A stretch of DNA of 64,000 nt from JAHEDH01 sp963753285 (GCA_963753285.1 CAVWBT010000001.1:248001-312000), one strand, 5' to 3'. Positions 1 to 7,995 are shown, counted from the stretch's first letter. Translations and numbers: made by a program. Notes: generated by a model not told the origin, from the sequence alone.

Positions 1-1
1 C

Positions 2-472
2 GGAACGGTGGACCTCGACACGGGGCTACTGAACCGCAATGGGATCTTCGAGTCGATCCAACGCGCCCAGCGATGGCTGGTGCGGCGGGGCGACATCTAT
101 GGAGTGTTGTATGTCACGTTCCCGGATCTCGACGTGTCCAACACGACAGACCCGTCGTACCTCGAACTGATGAAACATCTCGCTGCGACCATCGCTGCCG
201 GCGTGCGTGACGTCGACGAGGTCGGCCGGGCTGCCGACAACTCGTTCGCCGTCGTTCTCGCCAACCTCGAACCGGGCGCACTGCGGATCGTTGCCGAGCG
301 TGTCACCGAGCTGCTCCGGAAGGTGACCGAGGCTCCGAACCTGACCGGCGAGTTCCAGATGGGTGGGCTCGAGATCCTCACGGCATCACACACCTATGGA
401 ACCGTGCTCGACACGGCCCAGCGCCTGTCCACCCAGGCCCCCGCCGGCGCATCGAACCTCTCGACGATCTAG
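2..472 (+). CDS. Degenerate GGDEF-domain protein, 5' partial
   Basis: This is the C-terminal part of a GGDEF-type (diguanylate cyclase-like) domain; the frame is already open at the window edge, so the true start lies outside. The fragment begins with the typical GGDEF opening DLDTGLLNR, followed by a run of alpha/beta segments of the right spacing. Where the catalytic GG(D/E)EF loop should be, the sequence reads GRAADNSFAVVL, so the signature residues are lost. From family knowledge such domains do not make cyclic-di-GMP and usually act as binding or regulatory modules. The GTG at 8 could be called as a start, but the domain motif begins right there, so a partial gene is more likely. Confidence 0.6.
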   Translation, partial: GTVDLDTGLLNRNGIFESIQRAQRWLVRRGDIYGVLYVTFPDLDVSNTTDPSYLELMKHLAATIAAGVRDVDEVGRAADNSFAVVLANLEPGALRIVAERVTELLRKVTEAPNLTGEFQMGGLEILTASHTYGTVLDTAQRLSTQAPAGASNLSTI

Positions 473-650
473 GGCCTCGCTTCGCATCGGCGTTCTCGGT
501 TGTCGGTCACCAGTCATCGGTCGCCCTCGTGCGCCGCCACGGACCGAGAACCGACCACCGATGACCGATGCCGCCCTAGACGAGGCGCCGGCCGATCCAG
601 GGCCCGCAAGTCCTCATGTCAAGAGGGCAGCGGTCGACAGGGGTGGGAAC

Positions 651-899
651 ATGATCCACTTGCACCGCATCAAGGGCGAAGAGCTCGTCTTGAACGCCGA
701 TCTCATCGAGCTCATCGAAGCCAGGCCCGACACCGTCATCACGTTGATCGACGGCCGCAAGATCGTGGTGCAAGAGTCTCCGGCCACGATCGTCGATGCG
801 GTCCGACGCTTCCGGGCCGGCGTGCTCGCCTCCGCCGAGGCGATCCGCTCCCAGCCCGCCGACCTCCTCGCCTTCCCGGGCGGCAAGACCGACGACTGA
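651..899 (+). CDS. flbD: FlbD-family flagellar protein
   Basis: This small protein (82 aa) matches the FlbD family, which is normally found in flagellar operons beside motA/motB or fli genes; its exact role is not well settled. The family pattern is clear: an N-terminal MIHLHRIKGEELVLNADLIE, then DTVITLIDGRKIVVQES, and a basic helix (VRRFRAGVLA). The C-terminal ~20 residues are an unconserved tail. The start at 651 is preceded by a weak purine-rich site (GGGGTGGGAAC). No other flagellar gene is visible in the window; the GGDEF fragment to the left could mean a motility or signalling cluster lies upstream, but that is inference. Confidence 0.8.
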   Translation: MIHLHRIKGEELVLNADLIELIEARPDTVITLIDGRKIVVQESPATIVDAVRRFRAGVLASAEAIRSQPADLLAFPGGKTDD

Positions 900-936
900 A
901 GCCGGCTCCTGGCTGTTGGCTGTTCGCCGGCTTTGG
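899..936 (+). terminator. Possible terminator hairpin after flbD
   Basis: An 8-bp inverted repeat (AAGCCGGC at 899-906, GCCGGCTT at 926-933) overlaps the end of flbD and is followed by TTTGGG. The loop holds a doubled GGCTGTT. The T tract is weak, so this is tentative. Confidence 0.35.
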
Positions 937-1266
937 GCGGCCTCGTTTCGCATCGGCCTCAGGACCCTCCGGGCGCCATCGGGCCTCCGGCCGCCCCACC
1001 CTGGACGCGCTACACAGCTCCGCAAGGGACAACCCACCTCTGACTCCGCGATCACAGCGACATGCACGAGCCTCGATGTGTGCGAAGCACATCCTGCGTC
1101 ACGACGAGGTCATCGGGAGCAGAACCCTTGGCGTCGGGGCGAGGCTGCCCACGCGTCGTAACACGCGAGGGTGTAGGGGCGAGACTCGTCTCGCCGGCGG
1201 CGCACCCCGCCAAACCCGACGATCACCCGCAGGCGCGCCATGCCGAGCCGACACCCACGGCGCTGA

Positions 1267-1380
1267 GGCCGCCAGGCCGAATGCCCACAGCGTCGGGGCG
1301 AGGCCCCCAGGCCGAGCGCCGACCCATAGGGTGGCAGGTGAGGCCTCCAGGCCGAACCCACGGCGTGAAGGCGCCAGCCT
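1267..1380. repeat. Imperfect palindromic repeat cluster in 487-bp non-coding gap
   Basis: The gap 900-1386 between flbD and the end of lysS shows no convincing gene. It holds four copies of a short imperfect palindrome: GGCCGCCAGGCC (1267-1278), GGCCCCCAGGCC (1302-1313), GGCCTCCAGGCC (1342-1353) and AGGCGCCAGCCT (1369-1380). Spacings are 35, 40 and 27 bp, with related flanks such as GGGGCGAG and CCGAACCCACGG. The same core GGCCGCCAGGCC recurs in the tandem array at 13073-13202, which suggests a dispersed family in this genome. Confidence 0.6.
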
Positions 1381-1386
1381 GAACCC

Positions 1387-2907
1387 TCAGATCGGCCGCA
1401 TGGTCGGGAACAGGATCACCTCGCGGATGTGGGTCTGGTCAGTGAGGAGCATGACCAACCGGTCGACGCCGATTCCGAGGCCACCGGTCGGCGGCATGCC
1501 GTATTCGAGCGCTCGGAGGAAGTCCTCGTCGATCGGGTGGGTCTCGTCCTCTCCTCCCGCCCTGGCTCGCGCCTGAGCCTCGAAACGGCCCCGCTGGTCG
1601 AGTGGATCGTTGAGCTCGGAGTAGCCGTTGGCGTACTCGGAACCGCAGATGATCAGCTCGAATCGCTCGGTGACGTGGTCCTTCTCTCGATGCCGACGAG
1701 CCAGCGGAGACGTCTCGATGGGGTGCTCGGTGACGAAGGTCGGTTGGGTGATCTTCGCTTCTGCCACGGCTTCGAAGATCTCTGCGATCAGCTTGCCGGG
1801 CCCGTAGGTGTCCATGACCTTCGCCCCGACCCGCTCGGCGATCGCCCGCAGCTGCGGAACGGGAGTCTCGTAGGAGACGGTCTCGATCAGTGCGTCGTTC
1901 ACGAGATCCAGCATCGTCGCCCGTCGGAAGGGAGCGGCGAAGCTGATCGTCTCGCTCTGATACGGGACATCGGTGGAGCCGTGGATGTGCTCGGCAATCG
2001 ACGCGAAGACCGACTCGACCATGGCCATGACATCGTTGAAGTCGGCCAGCGCCTCGTAGGACTCCAGCATCGTGAATTCGGGGTTGTGGGTGGAGTCGAT
2101 CCCCTCGTTTCGGAAGATCCTGCCGATCTCGAACACCTTGTCGATCCCACCGACGATCAACCGCTTGAGGTGGAGTTCGGTGGCGATCCGCAGGTACATG
2201 CCGATGTCGAGAGCGTTGTGGTGTGTTTCGAACGGGCGGGCCAGTGCCCCGCCGGCCTCGGGAAGCAAGACGGGTGTCTCCACCTCGATGAATCCGCGGT
2301 TCTCGAACTGACGACGCAGTTCGGAGATGATCTCGGCGCGGGTGACGGCGATCCTTCTCGCCAGGGGGTTCACGATGAGATCGACGTGGCGGTTGCGCGA
2401 ACGGGTCTCGATGTCGGAGAGACCATGCCACTTCTCGGGCAGGGGGCGCAGGCCCTTGGCGAGGGTGACGAACGATTCGACCTGCACGCTCAGCTCGCCC
2501 TTTCGGGTGGTGATGACCTCACCGGTCGCTCCCACCCAGTCGCCGACGTCGGAGGCCTCGATCAGGTCGAAGAGTTCCTCGTCGAGATCCGACTTCGACA
2601 CGAACAGCTGGATGCGCCCGGTGTGGTCTTCGATCGTGAGGAACACGAGTTTGCCGAAGCTGCGATGCAGCATCACGCGCCCTGCGACGGTCACGACGTC
2701 GCCGGTCGAGGCTCCGGGCTCCAGTTCCCCGTGCCGATCGCGTACGTCGGCGGTCGTGTGCCGGCGCTCGAAACCGACCGGATAGGGATCGAGGCCCGCA
2801 GAGCGAATGGCCTCGAGCTTCTCGAGCCTCGCGGCCGTCAGCGGATGTGAGGCCAGCTCGAGGGTGTCGTCGAGTGGCTCGTCGGGTTGATCTTCGCGCT
2901 CGCTCAT
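1387..2907 (-). CDS. lysS: Lysyl-tRNA synthetase, class II
   Basis: This cytosolic class IIb aminoacyl-tRNA synthetase charges tRNA-Lys with lysine using ATP. The 506-residue length is normal. An OB-fold anticodon-binding domain (about residues 70-175, with TVAGRVMLHRSFGKLVFLTI) precedes the catalytic core. Motif 2 is seen as FRNEGIDSTHNPEFTMLE and motif 3 as GLGIGVDRLVMLLT near the C-terminus. It is the last gene of a run DUF2520-panC-coaX-lysS on the minus strand, 54 bp after coaX, so co-transcription is plausible. The start is an ATG at 2907. Confidence 0.96.
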   Translation of the reverse strand: MSEREDQPDEPLDDTLELASHPLTAARLEKLEAIRSAGLDPYPVGFERRHTTADVRDRHGELEPGASTGDVVTVAGRVMLHRSFGKLVFLTIEDHTGRIQLFVSKSDLDEELFDLIEASDVGDWVGATGEVITTRKGELSVQVESFVTLAKGLRPLPEKWHGLSDIETRSRNRHVDLIVNPLARRIAVTRAEIISELRRQFENRGFIEVETPVLLPEAGGALARPFETHHNALDIGMYLRIATELHLKRLIVGGIDKVFEIGRIFRNEGIDSTHNPEFTMLESYEALADFNDVMAMVESVFASIAEHIHGSTDVPYQSETISFAAPFRRATMLDLVNDALIETVSYETPVPQLRAIAERVGAKVMDTYGPGKLIAEIFEAVAEAKITQPTFVTEHPIETSPLARRHREKDHVTERFELIICGSEYANGYSELNDPLDQRGRFEAQARARAGGEDETHPIDEDFLRALEYGMPPTGGLGIGVDRLVMLLTDQTHIREVILFPTMRPI

Positions 2908-2961
2908 GTCGGCGAGACTGTAGGGCGGCGAGGTCGCCGTCCGCGAACCACTCCTGCCCCG

Positions 2962-3723
2962 CTAGGTGTTGCGGCGGTGAATCAAGGCGAGGCCCCAGAG
3001 GGTCAGATCCTCGTCGATGACGTCCACCGTGGCGCAGTGGGGAGCCACCAGTTGGGCGAACCCGCCGGTCGCCACCACGCGGGGCGTGTCCTCGTCGGCG
3101 GATTCGGCGATGAATCGCCCCACGAGGCCATCGACCAGCCCGGCGAAGCCGAACACAGTGCCCGACTGGACCGCCTCGACGGTGCTCTTCCCCACTGCGC
3201 CGGCCGGTGCGCTCAGCTCGACTCGCCGGAGCGCCGACGTCGATCTGACCAGGGCTTCGGCGGCGATCTTGACACCCACGGCGATTGCTCCTCCTCGGAA
3301 ATGGGCGGCGTCGTCGACAAGATCGATCGTGGTCGCAGTGCCGAAGTCCACGGTGATCACCGGCGCTCCGTATCGGTCGATCGCACCGACGGCGCTGGCG
3401 ACCCGGTCCGCGCCGACTTCACGAGCATTGTCGAGGTCGATCGCGATCCCCGTCCTCACACCGGGCCCGACCACAATGGGCTCGGATCCGCAGACGTTCG
3501 GGAGTGCCGTCCGCAACACCCGGGTCGCCTCCGGGACCACGCTCGCCATCGCTGCGTCGGTGGGGACCAGACCTGAGCTCCGCAGCATCGAGCGGATGAT
3601 CAGGCTCCACTCGTCGCTGGTTCGGTCCGAGGTCATCACTTCCCATCTGCCGAGGATGCGGTCCCCCTCGACGATCCCGATCACCGTCCCGGTGTTTCCG
3701 ACGTCAACGGCCAGCAGCATCAT
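2962..3723 (-). CDS. coaX: Type III pantothenate kinase
   Basis: CoaX phosphorylates pantothenate to 4'-phosphopantothenate, the first step from vitamin B5 to coenzyme A. It has the ASKHA-fold signatures of the type III enzyme: N-terminal DVGNTGTVIG, GADR (in REVGADRVASAVG), and VDFGTATTID. The open frame extends far upstream in panC, but that part is a shadow. The start is the tandem ATG at 3723/3720 inside the 3' end of panC; GGAG lies 3 nt before the first and 6 nt before the second, so 3720 is nearly as likely. Overlap of about 20 nt with panC points to translational coupling. Its length of about 253 aa is usual. Confidence 0.93.
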   Translation of the reverse strand: MMLLAVDVGNTGTVIGIVEGDRILGRWEVMTSDRTSDEWSLIIRSMLRSSGLVPTDAAMASVVPEATRVLRTALPNVCGSEPIVVGPGVRTGIAIDLDNAREVGADRVASAVGAIDRYGAPVITVDFGTATTIDLVDDAAHFRGGAIAVGVKIAAEALVRSTSALRRVELSAPAGAVGKSTVEAVQSGTVFGFAGLVDGLVGRFIAESADEDTPRVVATGGFAQLVAPHCATVDVIDEDLTLWGLALIHRRNT

Positions 3724-4606
3724 CCGCTCCATACAGCATCGAAGGCTCGGTGAGGCGTTCACCCCGATCGACGACCCATTCGCCGTGGATCGAGTCGATT
3801 GCCACGTTGTCGATGAGGCGGGTCGCCCCGACGGTCCCGGCCACGGCCAGGAAGGCGGGCCGATCGAGCGTCTCCAGCGGCTGAGCCTCTGCTTGATCGG
3901 CGAGTTGCACGTACTCGACCGAGACCCCACCGAGGCGTTCGCGACAGGCACCCTCGATCGCCGCCGCATCCACCTCTCCGGATTCGACCAGGTCCGCTGC
4001 GGCGAAGAGACCTGTCGAGATGGCCAGCGCCTCCTTCCTGTCCGCCTCCGACAAAAAGATGTTCCGGCTCGACAAGGCGAGACCGTCCGACTCGCGGACG
4101 GTTGAGCCCGGTTCGATCCGCACCGGGAAACTGAGATCGCGGGCCATGGTGGTCACGACGGCGACCTGTTGTGCGTCCTTGCGGCCGAAGTAGGCGACGT
4201 CTGGCTGAATCCCGGCGAGCAGTTTCGCCACCACGGTGGCGACACCCTCGAAATGCCCGGGGCGGCGAGGGCCCTCCATGTGGTCGCTGACCTTGTCGAC
4301 GAGCACGGAGGCCAGCGGCTCACCCGGATACATCTCCGCGACGTCCGGGGCGAACAGCACGTCGGCGCCGGCGGAGAAAGCAAGCTCTCGGTCGCGTTCG
4401 AAGTCGCGGGGATACCGCTCCAGGTCGGTCGGATCGTCGAACTGGGTCGGATTGACGAACAACGACACGATGGTGGTGTCGCTGGCGGCGGCAGACTTGG
4501 CGATGTGACTGAGATGGCCCTCGTGGAGGAAGCCCATGGTGGGAACCAGGCCGACGAGACCCGAGCCGAGCCGACGGCACTCCGCGAACGTCGTGGCGAC
4601 GATCAC
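3704..4606 (-). CDS. panC: Pantothenate synthetase
   Basis: PanC joins pantoate and beta-alanine with ATP to give pantothenate. The 300-residue protein has the nucleotidyltransferase motif PTMGFLHEGHL (H28 and H31), the pantoate-binding stretch VNPTQFDDPTDLERYPRD, and the SSRN loop (ALSSRNIFLS) typical of the family. It overlaps the upstream DUF2520 gene by 4 nt (ATGA) and the downstream coaX by about 20 nt, so this is a tight pantothenate-to-CoA operon. panB and panD are not in the window. Confidence 0.96.
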   Translation of the reverse strand: MIVATTFAECRRLGSGLVGLVPTMGFLHEGHLSHIAKSAAASDTTIVSLFVNPTQFDDPTDLERYPRDFERDRELAFSAGADVLFAPDVAEMYPGEPLASVLVDKVSDHMEGPRRPGHFEGVATVVAKLLAGIQPDVAYFGRKDAQQVAVVTTMARDLSFPVRIEPGSTVRESDGLALSSRNIFLSEADRKEALAISTGLFAAADLVESGEVDAAAIEGACRERLGGVSVEYVQLADQAEAQPLETLDRPAFLAVAGTVGATRLIDNVAIDSIHGEWVVDRGERLTEPSMLYGADDAAGR

Positions 4607-5400
4607 GACTGATCGCCTCCGGAGCGCGCTCGGAGGAACTCGACGAGCAGATCGAACTGGTTCGCCAGCCCCGAATCCACCAGCCCCACCTCGAGACGCT
4701 GGCCGGCGACGGTCTCGTCATCGCCTCGGGCGATCGGGCCGGTCAACGCCTCGTCCGGTCCCAGCTCGAACGTGTTCGCAATGGACTGATCGACGAGCGG
4801 ACGCAGCACCGACGGATCGACCCCGGCAGCGCTCATCAGCTCGAAGGCCAGCCCCAGTACGCCGGTCGTGATGTTCGAGGCGACCGCCGCCGATGTGTGA
4901 TAGAGGCGCCGACGATCGTCAGGGAGCCCGAATGGCCGCATTCCGATGCTCGCGGCGAACTCGAAGATCCTGCGCTCGACGTCACGGGAGGATGCGGTCA
5001 CCGCGGCCGGGGCTCCCCGGAGCGCGTTCCGGCCCCGCACGGGGTCCGCGAGGCTCATCAGCGGGTGCATGCTGCCGAAGCGCCCGGTGCCGACGTCGAC
5101 CGCCTCGATGCTGGTGAACCCGGAGAGGTGCACCATCGTCGCGGCACCGGTGAGTCGGGCGGCAGCAGCGGCCGCCGCCGAACGGATCTCGCGATCGGGC
5201 GTGGCGACGATGACCAGATCGACGAGCGGCAACATCCCGAATTTTGAGGGTTCGACACCGAGCTCCTCGGGTATACGACCCGTCGGGCCCGGCACCACGG
5301 CTGCCAGCCGATGCCCGGCCGCGACGGCCGCCAGGGCAATGGCGCCGCCTGCCCGGCCGGGACCGACAACGGCTAGTTCGAGCGACTCGGTTTCAGGCAC
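4603..5400 (-). CDS. Rossmann-like and DUF2520 domain protein, pantothenate-linked
   Basis: This 265-residue protein has an N-terminal Rossmann-like NAD(P)-binding domain (VVGPGRAGGAIA at about residues 11-22) and a helical C-terminal domain of the DUF2520 type (HPLMSLADP, then LYHTSAAVASNITTG). The architecture resembles 6-phosphogluconate dehydrogenase and ketopantoate reductase folds. Genes of this family commonly sit beside panC in actinobacteria, and it has been regarded as a candidate ketopantoate reductase; that role is an inference here. The start is GTG at 5400, 29 bp from the divergent SDR start at 5430, and the gene overlaps panC by 4 nt. Confidence 0.85.
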   Translation of the reverse strand: MPETESLELAVVGPGRAGGAIALAAVAAGHRLAAVVPGPTGRIPEELGVEPSKFGMLPLVDLVIVATPDREIRSAAAAAAARLTGAATMVHLSGFTSIEAVDVGTGRFGSMHPLMSLADPVRGRNALRGAPAAVTASSRDVERRIFEFAASIGMRPFGLPDDRRRLYHTSAAVASNITTGVLGLAFELMSAAGVDPSVLRPLVDQSIANTFELGPDEALTGPIARGDDETVAGQRLEVGLVDSGLANQFDLLVEFLRARSGGDQS

Positions 5401-5429
5401 AGCCCAGAGCAGCGTAGTGAGGAGATGAA

Positions 5430-6095
5430 ATGGAACTTCAGGGTGCGTCGATCCTGATCGCCGGCGGGACCGGAGGGCTCGGCCGGCGGCTCGCCGACCA
5501 GCTGAGAGAGCGAGGTGTGCTCGTCACGATCGTCGCACGCTCGACCGAGCCGAACGAGGACCACGATGTCGTTTCGATCTCCGCAGACCTCCGTCTCCCC
5601 TCGGAGTGCGAGCGTGCCGTGCAGGCCGCAGTCGAGGCTCACGGTCGACTCGACGGGGTGATCAATGCAGCCGGTGTGGTGGCGTTCGGGAATCTCGACG
5701 AGACCAGCGTCGACACGGTCGAGGACCTGTTCATGACCAACACCTTCGTGCCGATCTTCCTGACCAAGGCTGCGTTGGACCACATGACGGACGGCGGGGT
5801 CGTCATGACGATCAGCGGAGTCGTCGCCGAACAGCCCATGGCCGGCATGGCCGCCTACTCGGCGTCGAAGGCGGCGTCCGCAGCGTTCAGCATCGCCATC
5901 CGACGCGAGCTTCGGCGACGCAAGATCACGGTGATCGACGCCCGGCCGGGCCACACCGAGACGGGACTGGCAGACCACCCGATCGCCGGGACCGCTCCGG
6001 CCTTCAAGCAGGGCAATGACCCTGCCCATGTCGTGGCACGACTCATCGAGGCGATCGAGTCCGACGAGACCGACCTCCCCGCTTCGGCGTTCTGA
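5430..6095 (+). CDS. Short-chain dehydrogenase/reductase
   Basis: This is a classical SDR of 221 residues. The cofactor-binding glycine motif is GGTGGLG (residues 12-18), the NAG-like motif is VINAAG, and the catalytic pair is Y143/K147 in YSASK. The substrate cannot be told from the sequence. Divergent orientation from the DUF2520 gene with a 29-bp gap implies a shared promoter region; GGAG lies just before the ATG. The protein ends soon after the core fold, slightly shorter than most SDRs. A strong hairpin follows directly. Confidence 0.85.
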   Translation: MELQGASILIAGGTGGLGRRLADQLRERGVLVTIVARSTEPNEDHDVVSISADLRLPSECERAVQAAVEAHGRLDGVINAAGVVAFGNLDETSVDTVEDLFMTNTFVPIFLTKAALDHMTDGGVVMTISGVVAEQPMAGMAAYSASKAASAAFSIAIRRELRRRKITVIDARPGHTETGLADHPIAGTAPAFKQGNDPAHVVARLIEAIESDETDLPASAF

Positions 6096-6096
6096 A

Positions 6097-6134
6097 CGCG
6101 ACGATTCCCTGCGTTTCCACAGGGAATCGTCGCG
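6097..6134 (+). terminator. Terminator hairpin after SDR gene
   Basis: A perfect 15-bp inverted repeat (6097-6111 paired with 6120-6134, 8-nt loop CGTTTCCA) starts one base after the stop codon and is followed by GTTTCGTTCG. It can serve the plus-strand SDR and possibly the convergent gene ending at 6183. Confidence 0.75.
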
Positions 6135-6182
6135 GTTTCGTTCGCTTGGCGAGGCTGCGAGCTTCTCGAAACGAAGGCAGCG

Positions 6183-6635
6183 TCAGTCGGTCTCGTTCTG
6201 TCCCGCGAGGCGCGGCCAGGTCCACGCGTAGTAGACGACGCCTGCCAGAAGCGCCACTTCGACTGCACTCCCGAGCACGTAGTAGCCCCACTCGCCCACC
6301 GCTCCGCCGACGATCGTGATCGAGTAGATCACGCCCAGTGCGATGTTGGCGATTCGGCTCGTTCTCGCGTTCAGAAGGAGTGACCCGACGACCATCAGGC
6401 TCGGGATGAGGATGTAGCCCGTTGCGGCGAGGAGGAATCCCTCGCCTATCCGAAAGGCGCTGATCTGCCCTGCCTCGATGTCCGCCCGGACGTCGGGTCG
6501 GTAGAGGCTGAAGAGGTCGACGTAGGCGAAGACGAAGAGCATCGCTGCCCACAGCGCCGACAACTTGAGCCTGACGTTGACGTGCTGCGGAGCGAGTCCC
6601 GTGTCGAGACGCGCATGATCGGCTTGGTTGAGCAT
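6183..6635 (-). CDS. DUF6326-like four-helix membrane protein
   Basis: A 150-residue membrane protein with about four predicted helices. After a short soluble N-terminus it reads RLKLSALWAAMLFVFAYVDL, then a loop with LYRPDVRADIEAG, and three more hydrophobic segments ending in VALLAGVVYYAWTWPRL. This resembles proteins of the DUF6326 family, which are often next to a TetR regulator; the function is unknown. The start at 6635 was chosen because AGGAGA lies 8 nt upstream. It is divergent from the TetR gene across two operator-like palindromes, so it is the probable regulated target. Confidence 0.7.
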   Translation of the reverse strand: MLNQADHARLDTGLAPQHVNVRLKLSALWAAMLFVFAYVDLFSLYRPDVRADIEAGQISAFRIGEGFLLAATGYILIPSLMVVGSLLLNARTSRIANIALGVIYSITIVGGAVGEWGYYVLGSAVEVALLAGVVYYAWTWPRLAGQNETD

Positions 6636-6732
6636 CGTGGTTTCTCCTGATCGACGTGCGGCTGCCACGGCCCGCGACATTCGTGCGGGTCGTGGCATTC
6701 GGACCGACCATGACGTTCGGCCAGCCGCATGA

Positions 6733-6767
6733 GCTTACTTAGTAAGCCTACCGTTTACTTAGTAAGC
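6733..6767. promoter_or_regulatory. Twin operator palindromes between tetR-type gene and DUF6326 gene
   Basis: A perfect 15-bp palindrome GCTTACTTAGTAAGC (6733-6747) is followed by a near copy GTTTACTTAGTAAGC (6753-6767). The centres are 20 bp apart, two helical turns, on the same DNA face. The second copy ends 12 bp before the TetR start codon. Such an arrangement is typical of a TetR-family repressor binding as paired dimers and controlling both divergent genes, including its own. Confidence 0.8.
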
Positions 6768-6779
6768 TGTCAATCCAGA

Positions 6780-7442
6780 ATGGATCGTCGAACTCGCCCA
6801 GCACTCAATCGCGAACGGATCCTCCTGGCCGCCGTCGCACTGGCCGACCGACAGGGACTCGAAGAGCTGACGATGCGCCGACTCGGCGCTGAGCTCGGTG
6901 TTGAAGCCATGTCGCTGTACAAACACGTCTCCAACAAAGACGACATTCTCGACGGCATGCTCGGACTCGTCGTCACCGAGATCGAACTCCCGGACGAGAA
7001 CGCCGACTGGCGAGAATCGATGAAGCGGAGAGCGATCTCGACGCGCACCGCGCTCACCCGTCATTCCTGGGCGATCGGCCTGCTCGAAGCACGCGGCCCG
7101 GCTGGGCCTACGGCGCTCGGCTACCTCGATGCGGTGCTGGGAACCCTCCGATCCGAAGGGTTCTCGATCGATGACGCCGCCCACGCCTTCTGGCTGCTCG
7201 ACAGCTCCGTCTACGGGCACATCGTCCAGGAGACCAGCATGACCTCCGGCGGTGCGAGTGACACAGGCGAGTCGGCGGCACCGGACCTGGCTTCCCTCAC
7301 TGCCGACGATTACCCACACCTCGTCGAAATCGCGCAACACGCGCTCACGTCCGAATACGGCTTCGACCGCGAGTTCGAGTTCGGCCTGGAGCTCATCTTG
7401 GACGCGCTGGATCGCATCACGGCGCAATCCGACTCGCGCTGA
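6780..7442 (+). CDS. TetR/AcrR-family transcriptional regulator
   Basis: A 220-residue regulator. The N-terminal helix-turn-helix lies at about residues 12-58 (RERILLAAVALADRQGLEEL, then TMRRLGAELGVEAMSLYKHV), followed by NKDDIL, the usual end of the DNA-binding part. The rest is a helical ligand-binding domain of the TetR_C type with LDSSVYGHIVQE; the ligand is unknown. An in-frame upstream start at 6729 would run through the operators, so ATG 6780 is preferred. It sits immediately after two operator palindromes and most likely represses itself and the divergent membrane-protein gene. Confidence 0.88.
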   Translation: MDRRTRPALNRERILLAAVALADRQGLEELTMRRLGAELGVEAMSLYKHVSNKDDILDGMLGLVVTEIELPDENADWRESMKRRAISTRTALTRHSWAIGLLEARGPAGPTALGYLDAVLGTLRSEGFSIDDAAHAFWLLDSSVYGHIVQETSMTSGGASDTGESAAPDLASLTADDYPHLVEIAQHALTSEYGFDREFEFGLELILDALDRITAQSDSR

Positions 7443-7586
7443 ACGTCAGCCGATCGAGGCGAACGGATCCGACAAGACCGACCTCGCCGTCTCCGACATC
7501 TGACACTGGGACTCGCTCGCCTGGCGGCTCGGTTCTGGCCCGTCATCGGTTGTCGTCCCCGATTCGACGCGGCCTTGACGACGAAT

Positions 7587-7617
7587 CAGCCCGACCCGCC
7601 TGAGGCGGGTCGGGCTG
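7587..7617. terminator. Strong hairpin, probable bidirectional terminator
   Basis: A perfect 14-bp stem (CAGCCCGACCCGCC at 7587-7600 with 7604-7617) closes a 3-nt TGA loop. It lies between the TetR gene (ends 7442) and the convergent small gene ending at 7675. There is no long T tract, as is common in high-GC actinobacteria. Confidence 0.65.
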
Positions 7618-7674
7618 TACTGATGACTGGTGACCGACGACCGACTACGCCGAAGCGAGATCAGCGAGCCAGGC

Positions 7675-7995
7675 CTACCCAGGCATCTCGTTCCAGTTGG
7701 CGTCGAGTGACGCCTTGAGGTCCTGGTAGCTGTCCCTCCGCTTCCAGAACTTGGTCTTCCAAACCTTGAACTTGGTCCGGGACGGCGTCGTGTCGACGGG
7801 TTGACGCTCCACCTTTGCAGTTGTTCGTCTCACTTCGGGGAAATCCGCTACGTCGTCAAAATCGTCGATGGTGTGCAGCATCTGGTTGGCTGCGTGTCGG
7901 GCGGCGCGGTGATCGATCTTGCGGTCGAACCGACTGGGGCGGGACTCTTCGTATCCCGGGATCGACTTGCGGTTTTCTCGTGAGCGGTTGGCCAT
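7675..7995 (-). CDS. Small basic protein of unknown function
   Basis: A 106-residue hydrophilic protein I do not recognise. It is rich in Arg, Lys, Asp and Trp, with an N-terminus MANRSRENRKSIPGYEESRP, a central DDFDDVADFPEV acidic patch and a C-terminal KVWKTKFWKRRDSYQDLK. No membrane segment, signal peptide or cysteine motif is seen. The case for a real gene rests on a perfect Shine-Dalgarno AAGGAGGT 5 nt before the ATG, better than most genes in the window, and an isolated position between a strong hairpin and the folK fusion gene. Binding to nucleic acid is possible but only a guess from charge. Confidence 0.65.
   Translation of the reverse strand: MANRSRENRKSIPGYEESRPSRFDRKIDHRAARHAANQMLHTIDDFDDVADFPEVRRTTAKVERQPVDTTPSRTKFKVWKTKFWKRRDSYQDLKASLDANWNEMPG

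Noticed and set aside
363..899. 178-codon extended version of the flbD frame
   Set aside because: FlbD proteins begin MIxLxRLxG, which matches ATG 651; the upstream part is low-complexity and overlaps the GGDEF gene.
1429..2850. Open frame of 473 codons on the plus strand opposite lysS
   Set aside because: Shadow of lysS; no motif or ribosome site supports it.
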